Source of the DNA: Macrocystis pyrifera
Taxonomy: Eukaryota > Sar > Phaeophyceae > Laminariales > Laminariaceae
Assembly: GCA_031763025.1 (NCBI GenBank)
Contig: JASSKH010000024.1
Span: forward strand, 6,167,387 to 6,231,386
Length of the DNA stretch: 64,000 nucleotides
Direction of reading: 5' to 3'
Shown: positions 1-11,592 of the stretch, piece by piece
Position numbering within the stretch: the first letter of the stretch is position 1
Layout of the letters: every line of letters starts with the position of its first letter
Program-made: the position numbers and the translations under genes
The notes under the pieces: generated by a model
What the model saw: only the letters and a program-made list of their open reading frames with translations
Told to the model about the DNA's origin: nothing
Database searches by the model: none

Positions 1-2826
1 CGGCCTCAGCGCTGGCGGGTCGGAGCAAGGGTCGAAGGAGGGAGATAAGCAATGCGAAGGAGGCGTGGTCAGCGTAGGTCTCGAGCTCAATTCGTGTATA
101 CCGGTAGCTCGTTCAGTAGACGACATTGCGCATGTTTTTGTGAACTTGAGCAACCATACTGCTGTACGGTACAGCTGGTGCTATTAATACTACAGCAGTA
201 CTTCAGACTACAATACCACCCCTGTAAAGTTCCCGCTTGTACTGTTGCAGGTTCTTGTGAGCGTGTTTCTTCGTGCACTACAATGCTGATCGACGACCAC
301 CGAACCATCAGTACTCTGCGTACTGCATTCTCCGTCTATGTTCCATACAATATCAATAGTGCAGGACGCCTACTTGTACGTATAGTAAGAAGGAACAGGA
401 AAGCTGGCCGAGGCTGAATTTCTTGTTTAAGAATGGTTGCGTTGCACGCTAACTTCAGTTTGAAGTGTCTCTCGAATTTCTCATGTTTCTGCAAGTCTCA
501 GCCTGCTGGTCGACTTGCGCACGCAGAACGCGTCGGAGAACTCAGGCAGGACATCGCCTGACTGGGTGGTGACGGCCGGCGTCCAAACGAGACCATACAA
601 ATCAAACGCGATCTCACACAGGGCGATGTCCTGGCTGAATTCGTACAATAATAGCTATTAATACACGTCGGACTCGCATCACAGTCAGCGCAGGTACGAC
701 AGAAGATCTGCACAAGGATCCAACGTTATTCACAACAATATCATGCGAGGGTCTTTTAGGTCGATACCATGCCCCTCACGACAGACAGGCTTTGCGCTGG
801 TTTACGGGGAGGTAAATCCATGAACATTTCACCAACACACCACATCGCCATCCGCACCTCGCAATCCCTAAGATCGCATCCTGGTGAGCCGCACGATTCT
901 CAACGGCCCCATCCGCTCGTCTGCGCAAGCCCCGGGCTGGAGTTGATGGTTTGTCTTGGTCGCCGGGGCCTTGCTTCTCTACGCTCGATGGCTTGTAAGC
1001 GGTCGAGTTGTTGTCTTCGTCTCTTCTGTCCTCGTGCGAGCCGCAGGATCCCATATCCCCTGCAGCTAGCCCGTTAGCCCTAGCCTATACGTGCGTCGTC
1101 ACTCCGAGCGATGTATCTGCAGAAATGTAAAGATCGAGCCCTTTTATCTTTAGTTCGTTTGGTTGTGTTACCATCGCAGTGCAGCATAAAGGGCTGCTTT
1201 TAAGTGCTTATCTCTCTCTCTAATATTTACGTCGTTGCGCCCTTGTGTGGATAACCGAAGAGGTCCATGCACGAAGCGGCAGCGCTGCGGGACAGGCACT
1301 TGCCTCGTCCGAGCAAACACTGGAACACACAGCTCGGCTCAGCTACGCAGATTGAAATCGCTGTCTGCCCCGACACATAAACGCCTGTACCACCGTTCTA
1401 ACTCCTTTGCTGAGCAGATAACGAGCACATTGAGCAGGCTGCTGTAGATAACGTGACAGCAAAGAGAGAGTGCTGAGCAACCTAGGTGGTTTTCGCTGTC
1501 AAACAGCGGTAAGTGAAGTACTCATGGCTACGGGCGCGATTCATTTGTGGGGCGCACGGCCTAATGGCGTGTGTACAACTCGTTGCAGTCTCAGACATTT
1601 TTAGGCTTTCCCCTTGCTTGCCTAAACGAGGTCGACAATCGTTGTGTCTCGCACCGTTGCGTCGCATGCTTGCATGGACGTCGTGGCGGGACTCCCTGGT
1701 ATCCTAACCATGACGGTGTCGATAGCGTGTCGTATTGACTTGTGCATTTCAAGCGGCTATCACGTTCGCGGGGTACATGCAGCGCGATTCGGCAGCGAGT
1801 CGCAGCGAGCATCAAACCTACAACGCAGCTGCGCCCTGGCTGTACTTTGTACGTGCATGTTTGATGTTGGGCGATGCAACGACATACCCCACACTGAATC
1901 CAAGTAATTTGTCCCAAGCAACGTGCCCGGCGGAATAAAAGTCACGACTCGATATTTAAATCACGACTACTGCCGTACTTGCACGGGGACATTTAGGAGC
2001 CGTCCCCGGGGCTTAATCCTTGCGTTCCGGGTTGGGGTTAGCGGCGTCACAGAGTAGTAGGTGGAGCCCTAATGGGCTTTTCTCTCGTGTTTCCACTTGA
2101 TGCACCTACCGGTACTCGTATGATACTGCTGCTGTTGTGTACCAGGTACCTGGTATCATACGTATGGGGGGTCTGACCAGGGGCCTCGCGCTCGTACCTC
2201 TACTTTGTTTCCGGTATATATAGCATTGCAAGCAGAGGGGTTGGTTGCTCTGCACGCGGTTCTCGGTGACACTCACCAGAGTCACCAGGTTTTGTGCTGC
2301 TAAGTAGAGTTTGCACAGGTCGGTGTGGTTGGTGCAGGAGGCGTAGGCATCCCTCCATGCTGCATTTGTGACTCTGAATACTGCTTCAGGCACGTACAGC
2401 AGTATGTACTGGTGCTGTAGAATCATACCGCGCTGAATGGCAGGCTGATGCACTCCACGCCGCCTCCCACCACGCGTAGCTTCGTGCGAACCTATCCAGT
2501 CTGTCTACGTACAGTCCACAGAGTCGGAGAGGTCATGGCGGCGCGATATCGCTGGCCGCTACGTAACAAACTGACGGGCCCCAATCATACGGCGATGCCC
2601 CCCACCCCACCCCTACCCCACCCCACCCTCACCGGTTTGCTTAGAGCGAGGCGACTACGAGGACAGCAGTACACCACTATAGTAATACCACCCCGCGCCA
2701 CAACCTCACGGTAGCGGAGTACCAACCAGGAACGGAAAGGGGCAGGGAGGGGCGCGAACGTCCCGCGGTGGCTCGATAGAGAGCGAGCGAGCGGGAAGCG
2801 TTTAAGACCGACCGGTTTACCTAGCC
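1..2826. other. Upstream region without a supported gene
   Basis: I see no conserved protein in this stretch. It contains a 13-bp inverted repeat around 553-640 (arms reading CAGGACATCGCC and its complement), CT-rich microsatellite sequence near 1210-1222, several copies of the recurrent words TACTGCTGTA (167, 198, 2394) and TACCAGGTA (2142-2152), and a C-rich tract at 2597-2631. The last 110 bp before the dehydrogenase start codon are GC-rich with a GAGCGAGCGAGCG run, which could be promoter-proximal, but no TATA box or defined promoter element is recognisable. Confidence 0.5.
2106..2453 (-). other. Weak coding-exon candidate
   Basis: The minus strand is open for 115 codons. Within it a protein-like stretch (RVTNAAWRDAYASCTNHTD, then CKLYLAAQNLVTL) is followed by a good splice-donor sequence, CTGGTGAGTG, near 2275. 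I recognise no family and find no partner exon, so this may be chance. No flanking gene model supports it. Confidence 0.2.
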
Positions 2827-2832
2827 GTGGCC

Positions 2833-2989
2833 ATGATTCGCGTGGGAATTGTTGGGCTGGGGAGAATGGGATCGGGGATGGCGCTCAACGTCGCGAAGGC
2901 GGGGTTCCCTTTGTCCATGTACGACGCCGAGGAAGGGCGTGTCCAGGAGCTCAAGGAGAGCTGGGTCAAGAACAAACACCTCTCGGAGG
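2833..2989 (+). CDS. Dehydrogenase exon 1 (Rossmann N-terminus)
   Basis: Starts at ATG 2833 (MIRVGIVGLGRMGSGMA). The GTG six bases upstream is not a plausible start. It encodes the first beta-alpha-beta of the NAD(P)-binding fold with GxGxxG at residues 8-13. It ends in phase 1 at the donor GAGG|GTGAGG. The remaining G joins AA of exon 2 to give Glu53. Confidence 0.85.
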
Positions 2990-5900
2990 GTGAGGCACAG
3001 CTTTTGCTTTTTAAGACCTGGACTGCGATGGGGGCATGAGATGTGATAGGCATGAGTATGCGGCCTCTAAATATTATGCTATTTTGGTCCTTGGTTTTGT
3101 CAAAGAAATGATCGAGCGGCGTTTTGTATTGTTGAAAAATGTTTTTTTTTTTTTCTTCTCAGAATGGAAATGAAACGGAACACTTATTCCGGAGGACCAT
3201 AGTAAAGAGGACCTACGGTACACACAAAGCCTATATATTTACCTATTTTTACTAACAATATTTGGTCCTATTTACTACTATGGTCCCCCGTAATAGTGGC
3301 ATCGACGTGTCTGCAGCCGCGCAGCCGCTGCCCGTTCCCGTTTTGAATGGTCTGAAACGCTGTTATAGTTAGCGCACGTAGTATTTATACTCTGCGCCTT
3401 CACGAGGATCCCCCTTTGCCATTCACGTTTTTTTTTTTTTAAGACCACCAGATCGTGTGTAAGAGCTCCGACCGACACGGCCCGTCCCGCCCCACCCCAC
3501 CCCACCCCACCCCGCCCCACCCCGGTGCGATGCACCTGTTACCCTTCCTTAGGACCGGGAGGCCTGTCGACGCCCCACCTCCACGAGCAAGAATCTCCCG
3601 CAGACGTGATGCTGGCATCGGACGTGTGCCTTGTGTGTGTCCACACGGAGAAGCAGACGATTAATGCCTTGGTTGGGGAGGACGGGCTGCTGGCCGTGGG
3701 GCCGAAGGGCATGTCGGACAAGGTACTGCTGTAGACCGCCTGGTGTTATCGCTGCTTTCGTCGTTGTTCGTTTGTCTTGTTATATTTATTTTGGTATTTT
3801 TTGTTTTTTTTTGTTTTTATGTTTTTTCTGTACGTTTTTGTTGTTGTGATTTTGTGTTTTCTCACTGTGTGTTTTAGTGTGCGTTCTTTTTTTTTATGAA
3901 TTGCGGTTTGTTTTTTTATTGTTTTTTGTGTTTTGTGTTATTAATACGTTGTTGTGTTGCGTCTTTTTTGTTTTGTGGCGTTGAGGGTGTCCTCTCATGT
4001 CATGTTTTGTTCTATTGTTTCGTGTTTTGGCTCTGGTTTAGGATAGTTTATTTGTTTGTTTTTTTTGCTGTGTTTGCGTTCGTTTTTGCTTTGTTTTGTT
4101 TTATCTTGTTTTTTTCTTCGTCCCTTGCCAATGGAGATCTCTTGTCTCGGCAGCAGCTTGCCTGTCTACCTTTGTCTTGGTAGAGATACGGAGTGTCTGT
4201 CTACCAGTTATCTCAGCAGGGAGATGGACCACCTGTCTGCCTCTAGGTGAAGGTTTGCGTGGCTCTCATCTCTGCAGAGAGATGCGTCTCCCTATCACCA
4301 GAGAGTCCGCGGTCCGCCTGTCTCTAGTCCCACCCGAGAGATGGAAACCAGTCGACCCCTCTCTTTTATCGTTCGTGTTTGTCCTCACCTACCAGCCGGA
4401 TGCCCTTGCGTGCACTCGATCGTTTGGGGCCGACACCGCGTGCTGTGACGCCCCCTCCCCCCTTCTGTTGAAATGCATGCCTCCTACGTATGCATTTGGT
4501 GCGCAGTAGACGTGGACCTACCCGGTCTTGAAAAGGTAAGTGGCAGGGTCGACCGAGTCGTGCTAAGAGTGCGGTAGAGGGACTGCCATAAAGCGCTTTG
4601 CGTTTGCACACAGGGGTTCGATCGTTTTTCAGCCGCTCGATTCCTCCAGAAGGGGAAGGTTTGCCAATTCCGCACAACCATGGTGTTTTTCGGAACAATC
4701 TAACAGTCGAGAGCCTTCCGAAAACATGTATGGGTTCGACTCGATCACCCTTTGCCGTTATCGAGGGAACGAGCACCAAAAAAAAAAAAACGATCGCACT
4801 TAACCCCGTGCGAACTTGGAGTGCTTTTGCGGTGCTTCGTTTCTTGTTGACTTCCCGCGTACTGTACCATGAGCAGCTCGAGTACCTCTCGCCCCCAAAA
4901 CTCGACCTTAATAACGAAAGCTGTACAGTAGTAGTAGTGGTCCCTCCATTGTGCCGGGTGAATAGTGCCAGCTGCCCGCTATTGTGCCTGTCGAATCGCT
5001 TGGCACGGATGGGATCAACCAGTGTAGTAGTGTGCGGAGTAATTAGTGCCGGTTGACGCTATAATAGTGCCGGCACTGTTGGCTGGCGCATGCATACGCA
5101 TTCCAGGCACTATAGGGGCAAACCGGCAGAAAAGAATAGGACGATTTCTGTACTCGTTCGCCGCAGCCCGATTAAAAAGGACGCGCCGGTTAGGCAGGTA
5201 CCGTATCACACTAGGGTGATAAGATAGCACACCCCCCTCCGACTGTTTTGAGAGGCGGGTCTCTGGACACAGGGGAGGGCGCACTGAGTACGCCGAGCGA
5301 TTTTTCGATGCAACCTTCTCGACGAAACCTTTCGAAAGCCACCACCATTTTCGTTGTGTTGGGCCCCCCTTAAGGCATGTTTTGGAGGAAACCGGGTCTG
5401 AAATTCGTCCCAGGGGGAAGGTGTGTCATCTCAAGTGTTACACGGTACCTCTCTGGACGGAAATGTAGGGGGTGTTGATGTATTAACATATAGTACCTAT
5501 CGGTCCTTGTATTTCCGCCCAAAGTGGTGGCGAACGTTGTGGTGAGACACGAATGCGATTGCGGAAGTAGTGGGCAATTTACGGGACAATCAGTTTCCCC
5601 TTCTTGGCCGAGGAAGACCTCGTTGGTTCAGAAACAGTGGGCCATAAGTGTCCTCCACCCCCTCGAACATGCCTAAAAAGAGGTTGCCAGCCATAGTTGA
5701 TAGAGCTGTATGGGAGACAGTAACAAAAGGGCGAGCTGGAATAAGGTGGGATGGCGTAGTTGAGAAAGTATGGAAGGATATAGGGGGAAACCAAGAAGAG
5801 ATGATGTCCGCCGGGAAGTTTGGGAGGTACAAGGCAGAAGTAGAAGAAAGGATAGAAAGAAGGGAAGGGCTAGCGCTAAGAAACAAGGTGGAATCGGAAA

Positions 5901-8664
5901 AACACTTAAGAGATATACGGGGGATTGAGGGAAGGAATAGGAATGAAAACGTATTTGCATGGCCCCATGAACTTCGCCAAAACGCTGAAACTGCGGTTTC
6001 GTGTAGGTGATGTGGACCTGCCAGAAAGAAGGAAGAGGTATACCGGTAGCCGGGAGGAGGAGGAAGTAGATGCACAGATGTGCCCGTGTGGCAAAGCAAT
6101 TGAGAGTAGAACTCACATAGTAGGAGAATGTGAAATATACAAGGAGGAACGGGATGTGTTGGAAGAGGAGATGAGGGAAATAGACGAATGTGACATGGAG
6201 GAGTTTTATACACTGAATGGCAGCGAGAAAACGATCGCTATCCTAGGAGATGGTGGCCACAGGCGGCCAAACATGAAGTGGATAATATTAGCAAAAAGTT
6301 TCTATGTAATATATATATATTTTTTTTTTTACTCATCACTTTCACTTTCCAGCCTAATTCGTAAGAGGTGTTACCCTCGACGACCTTCTGGACAAGCCGT
6401 GGTCACAGGTGTCTTCCCTTCTCCCCCCCCCGGTACGTGCCTTTATTTTTTATCGCGCATAGGGTTCAGCATTCCCACTGCTCGTCGATTTTCATCGAAT
6501 GTAGCTAACTCACGCTCTCGCGCTTTCCGCTAATCAATCTCTTTAATGCAAGAAACAGCCCCTACGAGCATGCACTCGGTGAGACTCGAACCCACGAAAT
6601 TGATCTTGACAGGCACGCGGACCACCTACCAAGCCACCGGGGACTATATATGGAAGCAACGTATCGAGCGCCCAATTGTTGGAGGTGTCTCTATTAGGAG
6701 TAGGAACGGTGCTCCGTCTCGAAAGGGATGCGTGGTCAATGGTCAAATGACTAAGGCAAGCAACAAATGAGTACGCCCCCCCCCCCCCCACCTCGAACGT
6801 GGTGTGCCTCAACCATTTGGCGGCACTAACGGCCGTGTGTGGTTGGTGGGATGGTGATGTGACTGTCATACCGATTGGACCTTGTGCGAGACTCATGAAG
6901 TTGTATCAGGGTCTGATGTTTTATCTATACCCCCCCACCCCTCCCTGCCTCCCTCCCTCCCTCCCTCCCTCCCTCCCTCCCTCCTCCCTCCCTCCCCCTC
7001 TCCCGCTCCCCCCCCCCCACCTCCCCCCCAATCCCCCCTCCTTCGTCTGATGTCGGGGTCGTACAGATCGTGGTGGATCACGGGACAGTTTCCCCCCTCG
7101 GTTTTCCAAGAAAATGGCGGAGGCGGTAGCAAAGGGGGGAGGATCGTTTCTCGACGCGCCAATCAGCGGGGGTCCCCAGGGGGCACAGGAAGGTTTGCAC
7201 TTGAAAAAAAAAAAAAAAAATTGTTGTCCTCCTTTTTTTCGCTCAAGGATTTGGAGACCCAGGGGCAACCACCGATGCGATGAGAAGCGGCTTGTTATTA
7301 GCCGCCAATCACGGGGGAACGTACCGTAGTGATCATAGTCTTTGCGGCGTATCGAGATACGGGGATACCTGGTTTTTCGGTGTAAATGTGGGTTTTGATT
7401 TCTACGTATGGCCTGTGTACGTACCGTGATATTGTGAAAGCTCAGCGCAGCAAAATAACCGGTGGTTTTCGTTGCTGCGCTTGTGTGTGTGTCGTACGCG
7501 CGCACAGCTTGCTGCATTTTGGTTGGGACACTCGGGGCGAAAACTCAGCGGTCTCGCGGGCTGCTTGCTCCGCGTGGGTGGTGCTGTAATCGTCTTTGAG
7601 TTTTCCTCATATATATATATATTTTTTTTTTTTTCCCCCTTTCTGGAACGCGAAAGGGTCGTATCGACAGCTCATCTCCCCCCGCTTAATGATGTACTGT
7701 AGATATTTCAGGGCAGATGATCTGTATGATGTGTATGATCTGTAGGATGAGTATGATGTGTATGATCTGTATGATCGGTATGATCTGTATGATGTGTATG
7801 ATCAGTATGATCTGTATGATCTGTATGATCTAACGCATGTTTCCTGGGTTGGATGTGTGCTTGTCTAGATCCTGCACAGCATATCATAACGGCAGCTTAG
7901 GATCTACAGCGGATGATCTATGTGTCCGAGGTATGACTTCTTTGACCACTACAAAAATTAACTACCACACAAATTCCAAGTAGTTTCCCGAAAACTGTGG
8001 TTGCGGGTCTAACGCCGCAGGAGTTCCACAGCCCGGCTGTGTCTTGTGTCGATTCAACTCGGTGGTATTAGACAGCAGTCATTCGTGACGGCAACACGAG
8101 TACGTACGTAGGCTGTCACAACTTTTTTCTCTACAAATACAGCACGACCGTGGCGGTTGGGCCTGAAAGAGCTGGATCAATCAGCCTTTTTAGGCCACAT
8201 CTCTTCTTATATACCGGATACTTTTTACAATCCCGAAAAAAGATTGGGGTCGAGCTTGTTGCATTTGTACAGTACAGCTCACGTTTTTGAGTCGGAGCAC
8301 GACCGAACCAAGCTTGGTCTTGTCAAAATACCTGCGGCCTTTCGGTGAGAGGCACCTGGGGCCCGTTCTTGTCATCTCTGGAGGCGTACGAGCAGTCCGG
8401 CTTTTTTTTGCACGGTGTCGTCACTGTCGGAGCGATTTTTTTTTTTTAAGGAATTGGTTTTCAAGAGATGACGAAAAACACGCTGATTCACCTTTACACA
8501 TACTGGATCGGCCACGAACTACTGTAGAGCTATGATATACGTACGTACGTCCCGCCCATCCACCTCCAAGCTGCTCCTGTCTCGATTTGACTCGTGGTAC
8601 GCGCGCGCACTCACATGCGCACCCCATTGAGAAGAGCAAAGCACAAAGAAAGCGTCGCTCCCCG

Positions 8665-8726
<62 letters not shown>

Positions 8727-10290
8727 CCCTTCCGTCCAACGACGAAATGGATAATGCACCACTGCTGTGTTGATTGACCACGGCTTTGCTTCCGAAGGCC
8801 GCAGATTTATTATCTCTTCAGGATTGCAGTCCCGTTTCATCGACACAGCGTAGACTTAGCAAGTGTCATTGCATTTACGCTTATCTAAACGGCGGCACTA
8901 ACAGGATTACAATATAACTATTACGGGGGTCCATAGTTAATAGGACCAAATATTATTAGTAAAAATAGGGAAATATATAGTTTTTTGTGTGTACCGTAGG
9001 TCCTATTTACTATGGCCCCCCGTACTATAGACTTCCTTCGAGTTGAGCGCGGAAAGCAAAACTGGCGGCGATGACAAAAAAACATGTACCAACACGTAAT
9101 ATATATGTGCTTATGCGGCAGGGAGCCTGTCCATTATGGTGGGAGGCAAGGAGGAACACGTGGAGACCTGCATGCCCGTTTTTGAGGCCATGGGGAGCCG
9201 GATCGAACACATGGGTCCCTGGGGATCGGGGGCGGCTGCTAAGCTCGTGAATCAGGTTAGATTTAAGCGCTTTTTTTTGGCGGGTGTGTGTGTGAGTTTT
9301 TGTTGTTGTTGTTGTTGTTGTTGTTGTTGAAGGACAGGGGAGGCGATAGGGATTGTTGGTGGCAGTGCTGTTCGTTGGTGGTTATGGTGCCGGTGGTGGC
9401 GGTGGTGGTGGTGGTGGTGTTTTTTTTTTTTTTTGCTTTTTTTGTTTTCCTTTGCGCAGCATGCAGACACTTTTACAGTTACCCCTATATTGTACAAGCC
9501 AGTAAGCTGTCTGCCCGCGCTCAAGCTGCCATTGTTTCCCCCCTTAACTTATCCTCTCGCCTGGTGCCTTCTGTATACCCTCTTTCGCTTTCTATCCGCT
9601 CCCTTCGCTGATGGTGGTGGTGGTGGTGGTGTGTGTGTGTGTCTTTTTTTTTTTTGCAGCACTTAGTCATCACGAATACGGTGGCGGCGTGCGAAGCATA
9701 CGTTCTCGGGAGGAGTCTGGGGCTCCGCGACACGAACAAGCTCAAGGGCTTGCTGGCGGAGTCATGGGGACACAGGTATCAAGAGAGTCTTGTTCGTGTT
9801 CGTGTTTGTTTTTGTATTGTTTTGTGTCTTTTTCATCTGGAGCGTGAAAAGCGCAAAGCGGCGTACCCAGTTTGCTTCGGTGAGGGGGAGGGGGAGGGGG
9901 GGGGGGGGTGTACTCATGTCTTGCATGGCCGTAATCGGGGAGGGGAGCTTATGCTTATTTGTAGTTCCGTGTCCTTGTTGAGGGAAGTCGTTTGTGGTGT
10001 AATTCGCGGTACCGACGAAAAACCGGCTGCCTCGAAGGTGGCTTGCGAGTGCTTCCGTTCCCTTGTATGCTTGGTGTCATCGTCATCATTGCCATTGCCC
10101 TCATCATCAGCATGATCGTTATGTCAGATACCAAGCATCATAATCATTTCTTGAACTATCAGTCAGCGATGATTATTTTGGTCAGTGGCTATGGTGCATA
10201 CCAGATATCAAACTAAATCTCTCTATCCGGGGTCGACTGGCTGCTTATCTGACACATTATCATCATCATCATCATCATCACCATCATCAC

Positions 10291-10321
<31 letters not shown>

Positions 10322-11541
10322 GTCATCACCATCACACCATCGTCAGAATATCGGACGATGCGCGTTTGATGTAACGCTTTGCGCTCGCCATCCACTAACC
10401 CGCACGTACGTCGTTGCCTCCAACATCTTCCTATACAGCGCAAGCAACCTGCGCGTGATCGGTAACCGCAATCCCTGATTTCCAGGCCAGGGGATAGAGG
10501 GCCAAGGTTTTACACCTCGGACAGGTCATCGCTATTTACGCGGGACCATAGTAAATAGAACCTACGGTACACACAAAAAACTACATATTCACCTATTTTT
10601 ACTAACAATATTTGGTCCTATTTACTATGGTCCCCCGTAATATGTAGATGATCTAGACTTTACAGGGCAGATATGTCCCTGACCGATGTAGGATCTACTT
10701 AAGGTCGTGTTGCGTGGGACCCGTAGAATCTGCATGGTCTACTACCGTATATGATAGTGTATATACCACACCCCATCTTGTATACTACCCCCCCCCCCCC
10801 CCCCCCGCCATATATTATATACCTGGTATATACATATATAGGTTGGGTTGGCGTCGGTTGGCGACGACGCTGTAAAACACGCCTCTGATTGCGTGAGCTA
10901 GACAGCCAGGGTACCGTGTTTTTTTTTTTTTTTTTTTGGCGGTTGCCACGGCTGGCGGTCAAGTCAAATTATTTTTGTGCGGGGAGAACCTTTACTCCTC
11001 CGCACATGGGGGATGATCGTATCACGTAGTGTGTATATGGTGAGGCACCCACGAGGCAGTTACATAGTGAATCCATTGCTGTCTCTGGAATTGGCCACAC
11101 CAGAAATTAAATCAATTCGTTGATGCTGTCATCCATATGCAATAAAATCAGCTTCTGAAGCGGTTCTTAGTAGGATGCAGCTCACCCTTCATGCGACTCG
11201 CCCAACACCTCACGTTACGCTTCGCGCTTGGTGCAAGGCTAGTCTGCCTGGTCGGTGAAAACCCGACGCGCTCCGTCCCGGCATTGTAGGGATGCGAGGG
11301 TCTATGGTCATACGACTACGGCCATGCATGATAGTGAGTACACCCCCCCCGCCAAGGGTATACGACCCGGGTGGCCATTATTCTATAATCCTAGACGACC
11401 ACCCGAGTTATCACCCGGGGTACGGTGTATACCACCCCCTCCCTCTGAGGTAATGCCTCATTATCATTATGATACCCCCAATTATCACCGCGGTTGAAAG
11501 CGTGCCGCGATCGACCAAACGAGTACCGGTACCGGAACAAC

Positions 11542-11592
<51 letters not shown>

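Noticed and set aside
5590-6213. 207-codon and other long minus-strand frames
   Set aside because: They are antisense to the LINE C-terminal region, which is purine-rich and so leaves the other strand open.
7711-7831. Decamer array considered as a CRISPR array
   Set aside because: The repeats are 10 bp, directly tandem, without unique spacers, and lie in a eukaryotic intron.
9252-9524. Open frames of His/Gln or Val runs around trinucleotide repeats
   Set aside because: They are translations of GTT/GGT repeats inside intron 4 of the dehydrogenase.
10185-10478. Ser- or Met/Asp-rich open frames
   Set aside because: They arise from the CAT repeat at 10257-10338.
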